Positions 1 through 8,358 are shown, numbered from the stretch's first letter. The stretch is 26,912 bases of DNA from an uncultured Lautropia sp. (GCA_938046755.1 CALIXC010000219.1:1-26912), one strand, 5' to 3'. The notes: generated by a model not told the origin, from the letters alone. Program-made: numbers and translations.

Positions 1-161
1 CAATGGAAGACGACTTTTCCAGATTCTCTCCACCCGCAAGCCGAGAGGCCAAGGGGGCGGAGGTATCTGCCGACGAATCCATTACCGCTTGCGGTTGTGA
101 GGAGGTAGATGCCGCAGTCCCCTTGGCCGGTCTTCGCAAACTGCCAGCCTGATCCATCCCC

Positions 162-192
162 TGGCCGTCCGTTGCATGCGGCAGAACGGCCA
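162..192 (-). terminator. possible hairpin terminator downstream of fliA
   Basis: A 7-base inverted repeat (TGGCCGT at 162-168, ACGGCCA at 186-192), with a further 3-base pairing inside, begins about 12 bases past the fliA stop codon. No T tract follows on the minus strand, so it may be only a weak or Rho-assisted end. The remaining 1-160 shows no convincing gene. An open frame at 3-152 on the plus strand could be chance. Confidence 0.3.
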
Positions 193-203
193 CGCAAGCC
201 CCG

Positions 204-920
204 TTACATCCAATCCCCAAGCTTCGCCCGCAACCGCGCAACGGCCTGGCTGTGCAGCTGCGAGACACGGGACTCAGTCACGCCCAGCACCTCGCCGATC
301 TCCTTCAGCATCAGCTCTTCCACATAGTAGAGGTTCATCAGCAGCTTCTCGCGCTCCGGCAGGCCATCGATGGCGGCCACCAGCGACTCGCGAAAGCGCG
401 CATCCTCCAGACGACGATCCGGGGTGGGTGAATCGTCGGGCAACATCTGCTCGATGCGGCCTTCGTCGTCGTCCTCGCTGCCACTATCCTCGAAGTACAG
501 CAGCTGCGACCCCTTGGCCGACGACAGAAGGCGCTGATACTCCTCCAGAGGCACCTGCAGCTCATCGGCAATCTCGCGTTCCTGCGCCGGACGGCCCAGG
601 CGCTGCTCCACCGCATGAATGGCCTGTTCGATGCTGCGCTGGCTCTTGCGCACCGAGCGCGGCATCCAGTCGGCGTTTCGCAGCTCATCCAGCATGGCGC
701 CCCGCACGCGCTGCATGGCGAAGGTGTCGAACTGCACGCCCATGGCGGCGTCGAAGCGCGAGACAGCGTCCACCAATCCAATAAGCCCCGCCTGGATGAG
801 GTCATCCAGTTCAATGCTGGAAGGCAGGCGTGCGGCCATCTGCACGGCCACGCGGCGCACCATCTTCCCATAGCGTTCGATGACGGAATCGCGGTCAAGC
901 GTTCCGCGCGGGGTATACAT
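204..920 (-). CDS. fliA: FliA, flagellar sigma factor sigma-28
   Basis: Sigma factor that directs RNA polymerase to late flagellar promoters (filament, stator). The 238-residue product matches the family's usual length of about 239. Region 2 is seen around residues 15-90 (ERYGKMVRRVA, DLIQAGLIGLVDAVSRFD, FDTFAMQRVRGAMLDELR). Region 3 lies around 95-140, and the region 4 helix-turn-helix around 190-230 (LMNLYYVEELMLKEIGEVLGV, then ESRVSQLHSQA). The ATG at 918-920 is chosen over longer frames because it gives the family N terminus and is preceded by CCGGAGA at good spacing, 17 bases after the upstream gene stops. It is the last gene of the flhB-flhA-flhF-flhG-fliA string. Sigma-28-like promoters upstream of motA, fliC, fliD and fliS are its expected targets. 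No anti-sigma factor gene (flgM) is in the window. Confidence 0.97.
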   Translation of the reverse strand: MYTPRGTLDRDSVIERYGKMVRRVAVQMAARLPSSIELDDLIQAGLIGLVDAVSRFDAAMGVQFDTFAMQRVRGAMLDELRNADWMPRSVRKSQRSIEQAIHAVEQRLGRPAQEREIADELQVPLEEYQRLLSSAKGSQLLYFEDSGSEDDDEGRIEQMLPDDSPTPDRRLEDARFRESLVAAIDGLPEREKLLMNLYYVEELMLKEIGEVLGVTESRVSQLHSQAVARLRAKLGDWM

Positions 921-937
921 CGATTGGATCTCCGGTT

Positions 938-1585
938 TCAATGTGCCACCCCGCCAGAAAAACCGTTCTCTTCCAGCGCAGGCATGCCGGCACCGGACCA
1001 TGTGGACCACTGAAACTGCGCCAGTTCCGCCAGCGACAGTCCCGACCAGGTGCGCAATCCGGTCTCGTCGCGGCAGCTGCCTACCACAACATCGAGCTGC
1101 ACGCTGAGAAAACGTCGAGCGCATCCTGCCAGGTTCAGGAAGTTTTCCCGGCCCCGAGCCACCTGTTCCACGTCGACAAAAAGCACGCCGAAGCGTCGGA
1201 TGCCGGTGGTGGCGGCAATATGCTTGATCTTGGCATATTGCGCCATCATTGCATCACGTCGATGACTGAGGATCAGCAGGAGCCGATCGCCGGCCTGTGC
1301 ATGCACCCAGCGCGCCATTTCCACCGGATCATCCAGCCAGAAGAGCAGCTCCTCTCCCAGAACATCGGCCTCGCCGGCATGAGTATGGCGCAGCCACTGG
1401 TGCAGCGCCCTGCGATCCACGACCCGCATGCGTGCGTCCTCGGGTCCGGCTGCTGCCGCCATCTGTCCGATGAAGACCCGCGCCTGGGCCTCCGGCACCA
1501 GACACCCCGCCGGGATTAGACGGGAACGTTCGGTCCTGAACAAGCGTCGCAAGCCGGCCGCCTGGTCCACGGCTGCGTCAAACAT
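938..1585 (-). CDS. flhG: FlhG-like protein lacking the Walker A motif (FleN/MinD family, degenerate)
   Basis: A 215-residue protein in the position where FlhG (FleN, a MinD-type ATPase controlling flagellar number with FlhF) is expected. Its start overlaps the flhF stop by 8 bases. Residues 7-13 read DQAAGLR, the N-terminal motif that in studied FlhG proteins stimulates the FlhF GTPase. Residues 101-175 resemble the C-terminal half of FlhG: LLLILSHRRDAMMAQYAKIK is like the TPEPTAITDAYALIK region, and GRENFLNLAGCARRFL follows. Where FlhG normally has a glycine-rich P-loop (KGGVGKT), this protein reads AGCLVPEAQARV, with no glycine-lysine motif. It is also shorter than the usual 270-300 residues. 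Seen: loss of the ATP-binding signature. Inferred: an FlhF partner that does not cycle ATP, or a remnant. The frame is intact and coupled to its neighbours, which argues against a simple pseudogene. Confidence 0.75.
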   Translation of the reverse strand: MFDAAVDQAAGLRRLFRTERSRLIPAGCLVPEAQARVFIGQMAAAAGPEDARMRVVDRRALHQWLRHTHAGEADVLGEELLFWLDDPVEMARWVHAQAGDRLLLILSHRRDAMMAQYAKIKHIAATTGIRRFGVLFVDVEQVARGRENFLNLAGCARRFLSVQLDVVVGSCRDETGLRTWSGLSLAELAQFQWSTWSGAGMPALEENGFSGGVAH

Positions 1586-3989
1586 GGGAACCCTCGAACA
1601 GATTGCGCAGTTCGTTGTCGGTCATGGACAAGGCCGGGAAGCGGGCTACAGCCTGTCGATCCAGAGCCATTTCCACCAGGCGGCCGAAGTTCACGGCGTG
1701 ATAGTCTTCGGGCACGCGCTGGCCATCGGCATACCCCAGGAGCGGCAGGCGGTGACGCACCAGCGCATCCAGGCAGGCCCCCAGTCCCACGGCCTCGTCC
1801 ACCTTGGACAGCAGCACACCGGCCGTGTCGCGCGCGCCGAAAGCCCCCAGCATTTCCTCCAGACTACCCGGCTGGGCCGCGGCGTTCATCACCAGCACGC
1901 GCCGCACCTGCGAGACTTCCAGCGCCGAGGTCAGCTGTCCCACGCGGTCGTCGCGCTGGCCGATACCTGCGGTATCGATCAGCACCAGTCGGCAGCCTTC
2001 GTGTTCCTTCAGCAGGCGTTGCAGCACCTCGCGGTCCTGCGCCACCTGCACCGGCACGCCCAGCATCCGGCCGAAGGCCCGCAGCTGTTCCTGTGCGCCG
2101 ATCCGATAGACATCAGCGGTGATCAGGGCCAGTGAACGCGACCCATGGCGCAGCACATGATGGGCAGCGATCTTGGCAATGCTGGTGGTCTTACCTACGC
2201 CCGTGGGACCGATCAGTGCAAACACGCCGCCGGCATCGAAAAGCGTCCTGTCCTCGCCCAGGGTCAGCCCCACCCCCTGGTTCACGCCGGCCAATGCGCG
2301 CATCAGCATCTGACGCAGCCATTCGTCGGCCTGCGCATCGGCATAGTCCGACGGCAGCAGCTCCACCAGGGTTCGGGCCAGCATGGGCGAGAAGTGGCAA
2401 CCCAGCAGGTTGCGCAACAGGCGCATCTGGCCCGGCCGGCGACGGGTGGCCTCGAACCAGCCCATGCCCGACGTGGCCCAGGCCTCGCGAGCATCTTCGG
2501 CCGTACCGGCTACAGCCATCTCGGTCGGCAGGGACAGTACCGGCCAGTCAGTGGCTGGGCCCGCCAGCGTGGAGGACAGGGACAGCGGCAAAGAGGCGGC
2601 AAAGCCGGCCAACGGCGCCCCTGCCTGCTCCTTCCCTTCCGCAGTGGCAGCCGCTTCTTCCATCTCGTGCCACAGACGACGGCGGCGACCGAAGCCCAGC
2701 ATCCGGCGTGCGGAGTCCACCATCTGCCACAGACGGGAACGGGGATGGGCCCGGGCGTGCTCTGCAGCTGCCTGGGCGTTCGTGATCACGGACTGAGGCT
2801 GTGCATCGACCTGTGAGGTCGGCGTGGACAGCGCAGCAACCGCGCCTGCAGTCGTGGCATGCGAGATCCCCATCACGCCACCCGGCACAGCGCTTCCGGA
2901 TGCAGCACCGGTTGCTGCCCCCGACATGACGCCCCCCCCCAGGAAACCGTTCTGACCGGCGGAATCCGACATGCTGCCTGGCATCTGCAGCGCCGAGAGG
3001 TCGATGGGAATGCCCTGGCGCTGCTTCTGCAGCAATGCAGAAAAGTCGGGCAGTGGCGTTTCCGACGCGCTGTTTGTACTGCCGTCGGTCACGCCTTCCG
3101 TGGAAGATGCCTGCACACGGTCGTCCTTCAGGTTGTGGGCGGCCGTGTCCGAACCCGCGGTCTCGCTAGGACGGACGGCCCCGCCCGCCTTCTCGGCCTG
3201 CTGCTGTTGGCGCATGCGCTGGAACTCCAGCGTGCTAAGTGCGCCTTGCACTTCGATTGCCTTGGCCTGGGGCAATGGCTCGGCCGCCACGGCATCGTTG
3301 GCAGCAGCCGGCTTCAGATCGGTCCCGGCTGCAAACAGGTACTGCGGCAGCGGTGCGTCACCTGCCATGGCAGCCGCAACCGCTTCGGGCGTTTCCAGGG
3401 CCGTCGCCGCTGGCGGATTGATCTCATCGGCATTGGCCGCCATCGGCACATCCGGAGCCACGTTCTCTTCCTGCGAAGCCGCGCGCCGCTTGCGTCCTTT
3501 CTTCCGGGTGGCAGACGGCTCTGCCACGACGTCGGCCAAGTTCCTTCCGGCAGTTTTCGGCACGGCCGCCACGGTGGCCGCATCCGGCGCTTCCACAGCC
3601 GGCCTGGCATCCTTGGGCACACCCGACACCAGTGTCGCCGCTACCTTGTCTGCCGAAGACGGCGTGGCAGCAGAGGCAGCAGCGACAGCGTTCGCAGGCG
3701 TGGATGCCACGGCGGGTGCCGTCGGCCGCGAATCAACACCGGCGACAGTACGGTTCTCGGTGCCATTGGCCGCTGTACGGCCAGAGGCAGCCAGTGCGTT
3801 GATGCTGGCCGAGACCTGCTCCAGAGTGCGGCGGCGACGTGCCGAGCGAGCCATCGGCACCACGACCGTCACCTGCACTTCATCACCGACGGCATCGCTG
3901 TCCAGGATATCGACATCGCCTCCGAAGCGCGCCTTGGCCTGGGCGATGGCCTCCCTCATAGTGCGGCCACTGAAGGTCATGGTTTTCAT
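1578..3989 (-). CDS. flhF: FlhF, SRP-type GTPase for flagellar placement
   Basis: Signal-recognition-particle-type GTPase that helps set the place and number of flagella at the inner membrane. The N-terminal B domain (residues 1-50, TMREAIAQAKARFGGDVDIL) and C-terminal NG domain are clear. G1 is GPTGVGKTT at 594-602, the following motif is DVYRIGAQEQL at 626-636, G3 is DTAG at 672-675, and G4 is SKVDEA at 728-733. At 803 residues it is much longer than typical 400-500-residue FlhF. The extra length is a low-complexity Ala/Thr/Pro/Ser linker at about 60-440, probably disordered. The start ATG overlaps the flhA stop as ATGA; an in-frame Met at residue 4 is a less likely alternative. The 3' end overlaps the FlhG-like gene, as expected for its regulatory partner. 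Confidence 0.96.
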   Translation of the reverse strand: MKTMTFSGRTMREAIAQAKARFGGDVDILDSDAVGDEVQVTVVVPMARSARRRRTLEQVSASINALAASGRTAANGTENRTVAGVDSRPTAPAVASTPANAVAAASAATPSSADKVAATLVSGVPKDARPAVEAPDAATVAAVPKTAGRNLADVVAEPSATRKKGRKRRAASQEENVAPDVPMAANADEINPPAATALETPEAVAAAMAGDAPLPQYLFAAGTDLKPAAANDAVAAEPLPQAKAIEVQGALSTLEFQRMRQQQQAEKAGGAVRPSETAGSDTAAHNLKDDRVQASSTEGVTDGSTNSASETPLPDFSALLQKQRQGIPIDLSALQMPGSMSDSAGQNGFLGGGVMSGAATGAASGSAVPGGVMGISHATTAGAVAALSTPTSQVDAQPQSVITNAQAAAEHARAHPRSRLWQMVDSARRMLGFGRRRRLWHEMEEAAATAEGKEQAGAPLAGFAASLPLSLSSTLAGPATDWPVLSLPTEMAVAGTAEDAREAWATSGMGWFEATRRRPGQMRLLRNLLGCHFSPMLARTLVELLPSDYADAQADEWLRQMLMRALAGVNQGVGLTLGEDRTLFDAGGVFALIGPTGVGKTTSIAKIAAHHVLRHGSRSLALITADVYRIGAQEQLRAFGRMLGVPVQVAQDREVLQRLLKEHEGCRLVLIDTAGIGQRDDRVGQLTSALEVSQVRRVLVMNAAAQPGSLEEMLGAFGARDTAGVLLSKVDEAVGLGACLDALVRHRLPLLGYADGQRVPEDYHAVNFGRLVEMALDRQAVARFPALSMTDNELRNLFEGSHV

Positions 3990-6127
3990 CGATTGCTCCC
4001 GATCAGTTGCCCGATACGGATGGTGTGGGTATCAGGGATTTCGGCGTGTGCCAGCACACGAAGGCGCGGTGCAGCCTTGCGCACCATGGCCGCCACCTGC
4101 GGACGGATCCGGTCCGGCACCAGAAGACAGGCCGGTAGGCCCAGCGCTTCCTGCTGCTGGCAGATCCGGGCGGCTTCGGTCGCCAGGAAGTCCGCCACCG
4201 AAGGATCCAGTGCCCCATTGGAGCCGGGGCCGAACGATTGCATCAGCAGCGATTCCAGCGCAGGGTCCAGCGCAGCCACTGACAGGTCGGAGGACGGCCC
4301 GAAGATACCCTGTACGATGGCCGGCGCCAGCGAAACCCGCACTTCGCGGGTGAGCTCGCCCGGATCCTGCATCTTGGCGCCATGCTCGGCCAGCGACTCG
4401 ACGATGGACTTGAGGTCGCGGATGTGGACGGACTCTTCCAACAGGTTCTGCAGCACCTTCTGGAACATCGGCACCGGCACTAGTTTGGGCACCACTTCCT
4501 CGACCAGCTTGGGCGAGTACTGTGCCAGGTGGTCCAGCAGCTGCTGCACCTCGCCACGCCCCAGCAGACGCCAGGCGTAGAGTTGCATCAGGTGGTGCAG
4601 GTGCGTGGCCACCACAGTGGAGGCATCCACCACGGTGTAGCCGGCCGCCTGCGCCATGTCTTTTTCCGAAGACTGGATCCAGTAGGCATTCAGGCCGAAG
4701 GCCGGATCGCGGGTCTGCAGACCGTTCAGGCGCACGTCGGCATGACCGGGGTCGATGGCCAGCCACATGCCCGGATAGGCCTCGCCAGTGCCCACCGTCA
4801 CGCCCTTCAGACCGATTCGATAGTTGTTCGGCCGCAGGTCCAGCTGGTCGCGCACGTGGACCGGTGGCGGAAGGAAACCGATTTCCTGAGCAAACTTGCG
4901 ACGCACGCCCTTGATGCGCATCAGCAGGTCACCACCGTTGGACTTGTCCACCAGCTGGATCAGCTTGTATCCCACTTCCAGGCTCAGGATGTCCACCGGC
5001 TGCACGTCCTCCCAGGTAGCGTCGCCGTCGCCAGCGGCAGCCGGCACCACTTCCTCGGCCGCCGCCGGGGCCTCCTTGGCCGCCACCGACAGTTTGAAGG
5101 AGACATAGCCCAGTATGGCGGCCAGAGACAGGAAGGCGATGTGCGGCATGCCCGGGATCACGCCCAGAACGCCCACGATGAGCGCCACCAGACCCAGTGC
5201 ACGCGGCAGCGAGAACAGCTGGCTGGCAACCTGCTTGCCGATGTCCTCGTTGCCGTCACCCACGCGCGAGACCAGCAGACCGGCCGCCACCGAGATCACC
5301 AGCGACGGCACCTGGGCCACCAGCGCATCACCGATGGCCAGCAGCACGTAGTTGTTGGCGGCGGTGGCCAGCGGCAGGCTGTGCTGCACCACGCCAATGA
5401 TGAGGCCACCCACCAGGTTGATCGCCAGGATCAGGATGCTGGCGATGGCGTCGCCCCGCACGAACTTCGACGCACCGTCCATCGAGCCATAGAAGTCTGC
5501 CTCACGGCTCACTTCCTGACGGCGACGGCGTGCTTCGGCCTGATCGATCTGACCGGCGTTCAGGTCGGCATCGATGGCCATCTGCTTGCCCGGCATGGCA
5601 TCCAGGGCAAAGCGCGCCGACACCTCGGCAATACGCCCTGCCCCCTTGGTGACCACCATGAAGTTGATCACCGTGAGAATGGCGAACACGATGATGCCCA
5701 CCGCATAATTGCCGCCGATCAGGAAGTTGGCGAAGGCCTCGATCACCTTGCCAGCCGCATCGGTACCGGTGTGGCCATGCAGCAACACGGCGCGGGTGGA
5801 GGCCACGCTCAGCGACAGCCGCATCAGCGTCGTCACCAGCAGCACCGTCGGAAACACCGCGAAGTCCAGCGCCTTCACCGTGTACACCGCCACCAGCAGC
5901 ACCAGCAGCGAGGACGCAATATTGAAGGTGAACAGAAAGTCCAGCACCGGCGCGGGCAACGGCAGCAGCATCATGGCCAGCACCACTACGGCCAGCATCG
6001 GTACCGCTAGCGAAGACAATGGCGGCAGCGGTACCTCCTGCCCGGCAATGCGCAGCTGGGTAGGCAGCCGCAGCCAGCCCCTTCCCGGTGCCATGCCCTG
6101 GCCGCTGTCCGTCAATGGCGCGCTCAT
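3986..6127 (-). CDS. flhA: FlhA, export gate protein
   Basis: Inner-membrane component of the flagellar type III export gate. It docks chaperone-substrate complexes and couples the proton motive force to export. The 713-residue length is normal for the family. Hydrophobic segments fill residues 40-345. Between them lies the conserved FHIPEP-family cytoplasmic loop at about 161-226 (KGAGRIAEVSARFALDAMPG, KQMAIDADLNAG, DFYGSMDGASKFVRGDAIA). Residues 375-713 form the large cytoplasmic substrate-binding domain. It overlaps flhB by 4 bases and flhF by 4 bases (ATGA in each case), so the three genes are likely translated in a coupled way. Nothing is unusual apart from a short Pro/Ala/Glu linker at about 345-370. 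Confidence 0.98.
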   Translation of the reverse strand: MSAPLTDSGQGMAPGRGWLRLPTQLRIAGQEVPLPPLSSLAVPMLAVVVLAMMLLPLPAPVLDFLFTFNIASSLLVLLVAVYTVKALDFAVFPTVLLVTTLMRLSLSVASTRAVLLHGHTGTDAAGKVIEAFANFLIGGNYAVGIIVFAILTVINFMVVTKGAGRIAEVSARFALDAMPGKQMAIDADLNAGQIDQAEARRRRQEVSREADFYGSMDGASKFVRGDAIASILILAINLVGGLIIGVVQHSLPLATAANNYVLLAIGDALVAQVPSLVISVAAGLLVSRVGDGNEDIGKQVASQLFSLPRALGLVALIVGVLGVIPGMPHIAFLSLAAILGYVSFKLSVAAKEAPAAAEEVVPAAAGDGDATWEDVQPVDILSLEVGYKLIQLVDKSNGGDLLMRIKGVRRKFAQEIGFLPPPVHVRDQLDLRPNNYRIGLKGVTVGTGEAYPGMWLAIDPGHADVRLNGLQTRDPAFGLNAYWIQSSEKDMAQAAGYTVVDASTVVATHLHHLMQLYAWRLLGRGEVQQLLDHLAQYSPKLVEEVVPKLVPVPMFQKVLQNLLEESVHIRDLKSIVESLAEHGAKMQDPGELTREVRVSLAPAIVQGIFGPSSDLSVAALDPALESLLMQSFGPGSNGALDPSVADFLATEAARICQQQEALGLPACLLVPDRIRPQVAAMVRKAAPRLRVLAHAEIPDTHTIRIGQLIGSNR

Positions 6128-7278
6128 GCGTGTTTACCCTTTTCAGAATGCTTCGGATCCATCTCCGTCGGGACCGGCAGGTCGACCGGCGCCTGCGGCG
6201 CAGTCGAACGCCCCGGAATCCAGCGCTTGAGCTGGTAGACATAGACCAACACCTGGGCCACGGCCACGTACAGCGCCTGCGGGATCTCCTGATCCAGCTC
6301 CACATGCGCATACAGCGCCCGTGCCAGCGGCGGGGCCGACAGCACCGGAACCCCCGACTCGCGCGCGATGGCCTGAATGCGCATCGCCAGCTCGTCCAGC
6401 CCCTTGGCCACGACGCGCGGCGCCCCCCCGGCTGCCTCGTCATAACGGATTGCCACCGCATAATGCGTCGGGTTGACCACCACGATGTCCGCCGATGGGA
6501 CCGCCGACAGCATCCGCCGACGAGCGGCCTCACGTTGTCGCGAACGTATCTGTCCCTTCAGCTGGGGGTCCCCTTCGGACTCGCGGTGCTCCCGCTTAGC
6601 CTCGTCCCGGGTCATTCGCAGGTCGGCCCGGTGCCGGAACCACTGGAACGGCACGTCGAAGAGCGCCAGCGCGAAGAGCAGCAGCATCGAGAGCCCGAGG
6701 CCGCCCACCACCAGCGACATGGCATGGCCCACCGAGCCCGCCAAAGATCCATGCGAGAGCGCTGCGAACTCGGGGAAACGGTCCATGGCATACCAGCTGC
6801 CGATAGCCCCCAGCAGGCTGGCCAGCAGCGACAGCTTCAAGAACTCGACCAGGTTCCGGAGCGAGAAGATGCGCTTGAGGCCGCTGGCCGGATTGATGCG
6901 CGAGACCTTGACACCCAGCGCTTTGACGCTGAGGTTGAAGCCCCCGGGGATGGTGCTGGCGGCAATGGCGGCCGCACAGACCGACAGCAGGATGGCCAGC
7001 GTGCGCCAGCCTAGATCGCCAAAATACGCCAGCGTCGGTTGCAGCGCATCCAGGAAGTACATCCGCACCTGGCCATCAAAGGCGAAGGTGCTGGCCATAA
7101 GCCGTCGCATGCCGTCGGCCAGCGACGGGCCCATTAGGGCAAGCGCCCCCATGCCGGCGCCCATCACCAGCAGGTGCGCCAGATCCCGCGAACGGGGAAC
7201 GTTACCCTCTTCGCGCGCCTTCCTCAGGCGCTGCTCCGAAGCAGGTAACTGGCGATCTTCCTTGCTGGTCTCGGCCAT
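6124..7278 (-). CDS. flhB: FlhB, export gate substrate-specificity switch
   Basis: Inner-membrane export-gate protein that cleaves itself and switches export from rod/hook to filament proteins when signalled by FliK. The 384-residue product has the expected N terminus (RLRKAREEGNVPRSRDLAHL), four hydrophobic segments at roughly 33-52, 88-112, 140-163 and 184-208, and a cytoplasmic domain. The autocleavage motif NPTH is at residues 269-272, the same position as in E. coli. The start ATG (7276-7278) gives the family N terminus, but no Shine-Dalgarno is evident. A perfect 9-base inverted repeat (7281-7289 with 7304-7312) lies immediately upstream. It is the first gene of flhB-flhA-flhF-flhG-fliA, 147 bases after motB. 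In several relatives a chemotaxis cluster sits between motB and flhB; here it is absent. Confidence 0.97.
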   Translation of the reverse strand: MAETSKEDRQLPASEQRLRKAREEGNVPRSRDLAHLLVMGAGMGALALMGPSLADGMRRLMASTFAFDGQVRMYFLDALQPTLAYFGDLGWRTLAILLSVCAAAIAASTIPGGFNLSVKALGVKVSRINPASGLKRIFSLRNLVEFLKLSLLASLLGAIGSWYAMDRFPEFAALSHGSLAGSVGHAMSLVVGGLGLSMLLLFALALFDVPFQWFRHRADLRMTRDEAKREHRESEGDPQLKGQIRSRQREAARRRMLSAVPSADIVVVNPTHYAVAIRYDEAAGGAPRVVAKGLDELAMRIQAIARESGVPVLSAPPLARALYAHVELDQEIPQALYVAVAQVLVYVYQLKRWIPGRSTAPQAPVDLPVPTEMDPKHSEKGKHA

Positions 7279-7280
7279 TG

Positions 7281-7312
7281 AATGCGGGCTTCATGACGAC
7301 GATGCCCGCATT
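7281..7312 (-). promoter_or_regulatory. perfect inverted repeat covering the flhB ribosome-binding region
   Basis: AATGCGGGC at 7281-7289 and GCCCGCATT at 7304-7312 are exact reverse complements separated by 14 bases. On the minus strand the second arm ends 2 bases before the flhB ATG. In RNA it would form a stable GC-rich stem over the region where a ribosome-binding site should lie. No purine-rich Shine-Dalgarno is visible. A role in translational control is inference. Confidence 0.5.
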
Positions 7313-7384
7313 ATCAGGAAGGGTCTGCCCTCCTCATGCCCGGATAAAGCCGGGAAACCGCGACCGTTTCAGGCCCGCGACACA

Positions 7385-7404
7385 CCGGCGGCAGGCGCCG
7401 CCGG
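7385..7404 (-). terminator. GC-rich hairpin after motB
   Basis: An exact 8-base stem with a 4-base loop (CCGGCGGC, AGGC, GCCGCCGG) lies 21 bases beyond the motB stop codon on the minus strand. No T tract follows, so it may attenuate rather than end motAB transcription. Some readthrough into flhB is plausible. Confidence 0.35.
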
Positions 7405-7425
7405 CTGGACGGCGGCCACGGAAAA

Positions 7426-8355
7426 TCAGGGAGCCTTGGCCGGCTGGACAGCCCCCACGGCAGCAGCGTCGCGGATGCTCTGCGCCGCACTCTCCTCGTC
7501 AGAAGTTGTCATCTCGGTACCGCCCAGGATGCGTGCCTGTGCAGCCTCGTTCAGCACTACGATGGCAATGCGCCGGTTCATCGGGTCATTGGGATTGGTT
7601 TTGTCCAGCGGGACCACCGCACCCAGACCCTGTACCCGCAAGATCTTGTTCGGGTCCATTCCCCCCTGCACCAGCTCACGCCGCGACGAGTTGGCACGCT
7701 CGGTCGACAGCTCCCAGTTGGAATAGCCGCCAGTGGCCCCGCCCGCATAGGGAGTCGCATCGGTGTGCCCACTGAGGCTGACAGGGTTCTCCACCTCGTT
7801 GAGCAGCTTGCCGATGGTACGCATGAGGTCCCGCATGTTGGGCGAGAGCACCGTGCTCTTGCCCGAAGCGAACAACGGCTTCTTGCTGGCGTCCACGATC
7901 TGGATGGACAGGCCGTCCACCGTCATCTCCAGGCGGATCTGATCACGCAGGGCCTCCAGCGCCGGCACCTGCATGATGGACGCCTCCAGCCGCTCCTTCA
8001 GCTTCTGCAGCTTCACGTCCTTCTTCGGGTCCTTGCCCTTGGTGATGCCCTTGTTGACCTGGCCGTCCTTGCGCGTCAGGTCGGTGCCGCCTCCAGGCAC
8101 CGGCGCAGTGGCATCCCCGACCCCACTGCCGCCGATCAGCGACAGCTTGAGCGGCTGCTGGAAATACTCGGAGATACCCTTCAGCGTGTTCTCGCTGGCC
8201 GAACTCAGCAGCCACATCAGCAGGAAGAAGGCCATCATCGCCGTCACGAAGTCGGCATAGGCGATCTTCCAGGCGCCGCCGTGGTGGCCATGCGCAGCCT
8301 TCTTGATCCGCTTGACGACGATGGGCTGGACTTTCTTGGCGGCAGGACCCGACAT
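7426..8355 (-). CDS. motB: MotB, stator peptidoglycan-anchoring subunit
   Basis: Inner-membrane stator protein that conducts protons with MotA and anchors the complex to peptidoglycan. The 309-residue product has a basic cytoplasmic N terminus with a His-rich patch. A single membrane segment lies at about 30-51 (WKIAYADFVTAMMAFFLLMW), with the proton-carrying aspartate at residue 35. The periplasmic plug and linker follow. The OmpA-type peptidoglycan-binding domain is at about 160-270 (SLSGHTDATPY at 193-203, the SNWELSTERA segment at 212-221, NRRIAIVV at 260-267). It begins 3 bases after motA ends, so the two are co-transcribed. The C-terminal 40 residues are a low-complexity tail. The conserved aspartate argues for a proton-driven (MotB) rather than sodium-driven (PomB) stator, but sequence alone does not fully settle the ion. 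Confidence 0.97.
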   Translation of the reverse strand: MSGPAAKKVQPIVVKRIKKAAHGHHGGAWKIAYADFVTAMMAFFLLMWLLSSASENTLKGISEYFQQPLKLSLIGGSGVGDATAPVPGGGTDLTRKDGQVNKGITKGKDPKKDVKLQKLKERLEASIMQVPALEALRDQIRLEMTVDGLSIQIVDASKKPLFASGKSTVLSPNMRDLMRTIGKLLNEVENPVSLSGHTDATPYAGGATGGYSNWELSTERANSSRRELVQGGMDPNKILRVQGLGAVVPLDKTNPNDPMNRRIAIVVLNEAAQARILGGTEMTTSDEESAAQSIRDAAAVGAVQPAKAP

Positions 8356-8358
8356 GGC

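Noticed and set aside
3..152. Short plus-strand open frame at the left edge (49 residues)
   Set aside because: It shows no recognisable family and no clear codon bias, and a start cannot be judged at the window edge. It may be chance or the tail of a gene outside.
2859..4580. Long plus-strand open frame antisense to flhF/flhA, and similar long antisense frames at 4529-6010 and 7765-9324
   Set aside because: High-GC genes commonly leave the opposite strand open. Their translations are rich in Arg, His, Gln, Ser and Pro without recognisable domains, while the minus-strand products are clear FlhF, FlhA, MotB and MotA.
7311..7318. CCTGATAA on the minus strand, a sigma-28 -10-like element before flhB
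   Set aside because: It matches at 6 of 8 positions, but the -35 position at the required spacing reads ATGA, so no promoter is supported.
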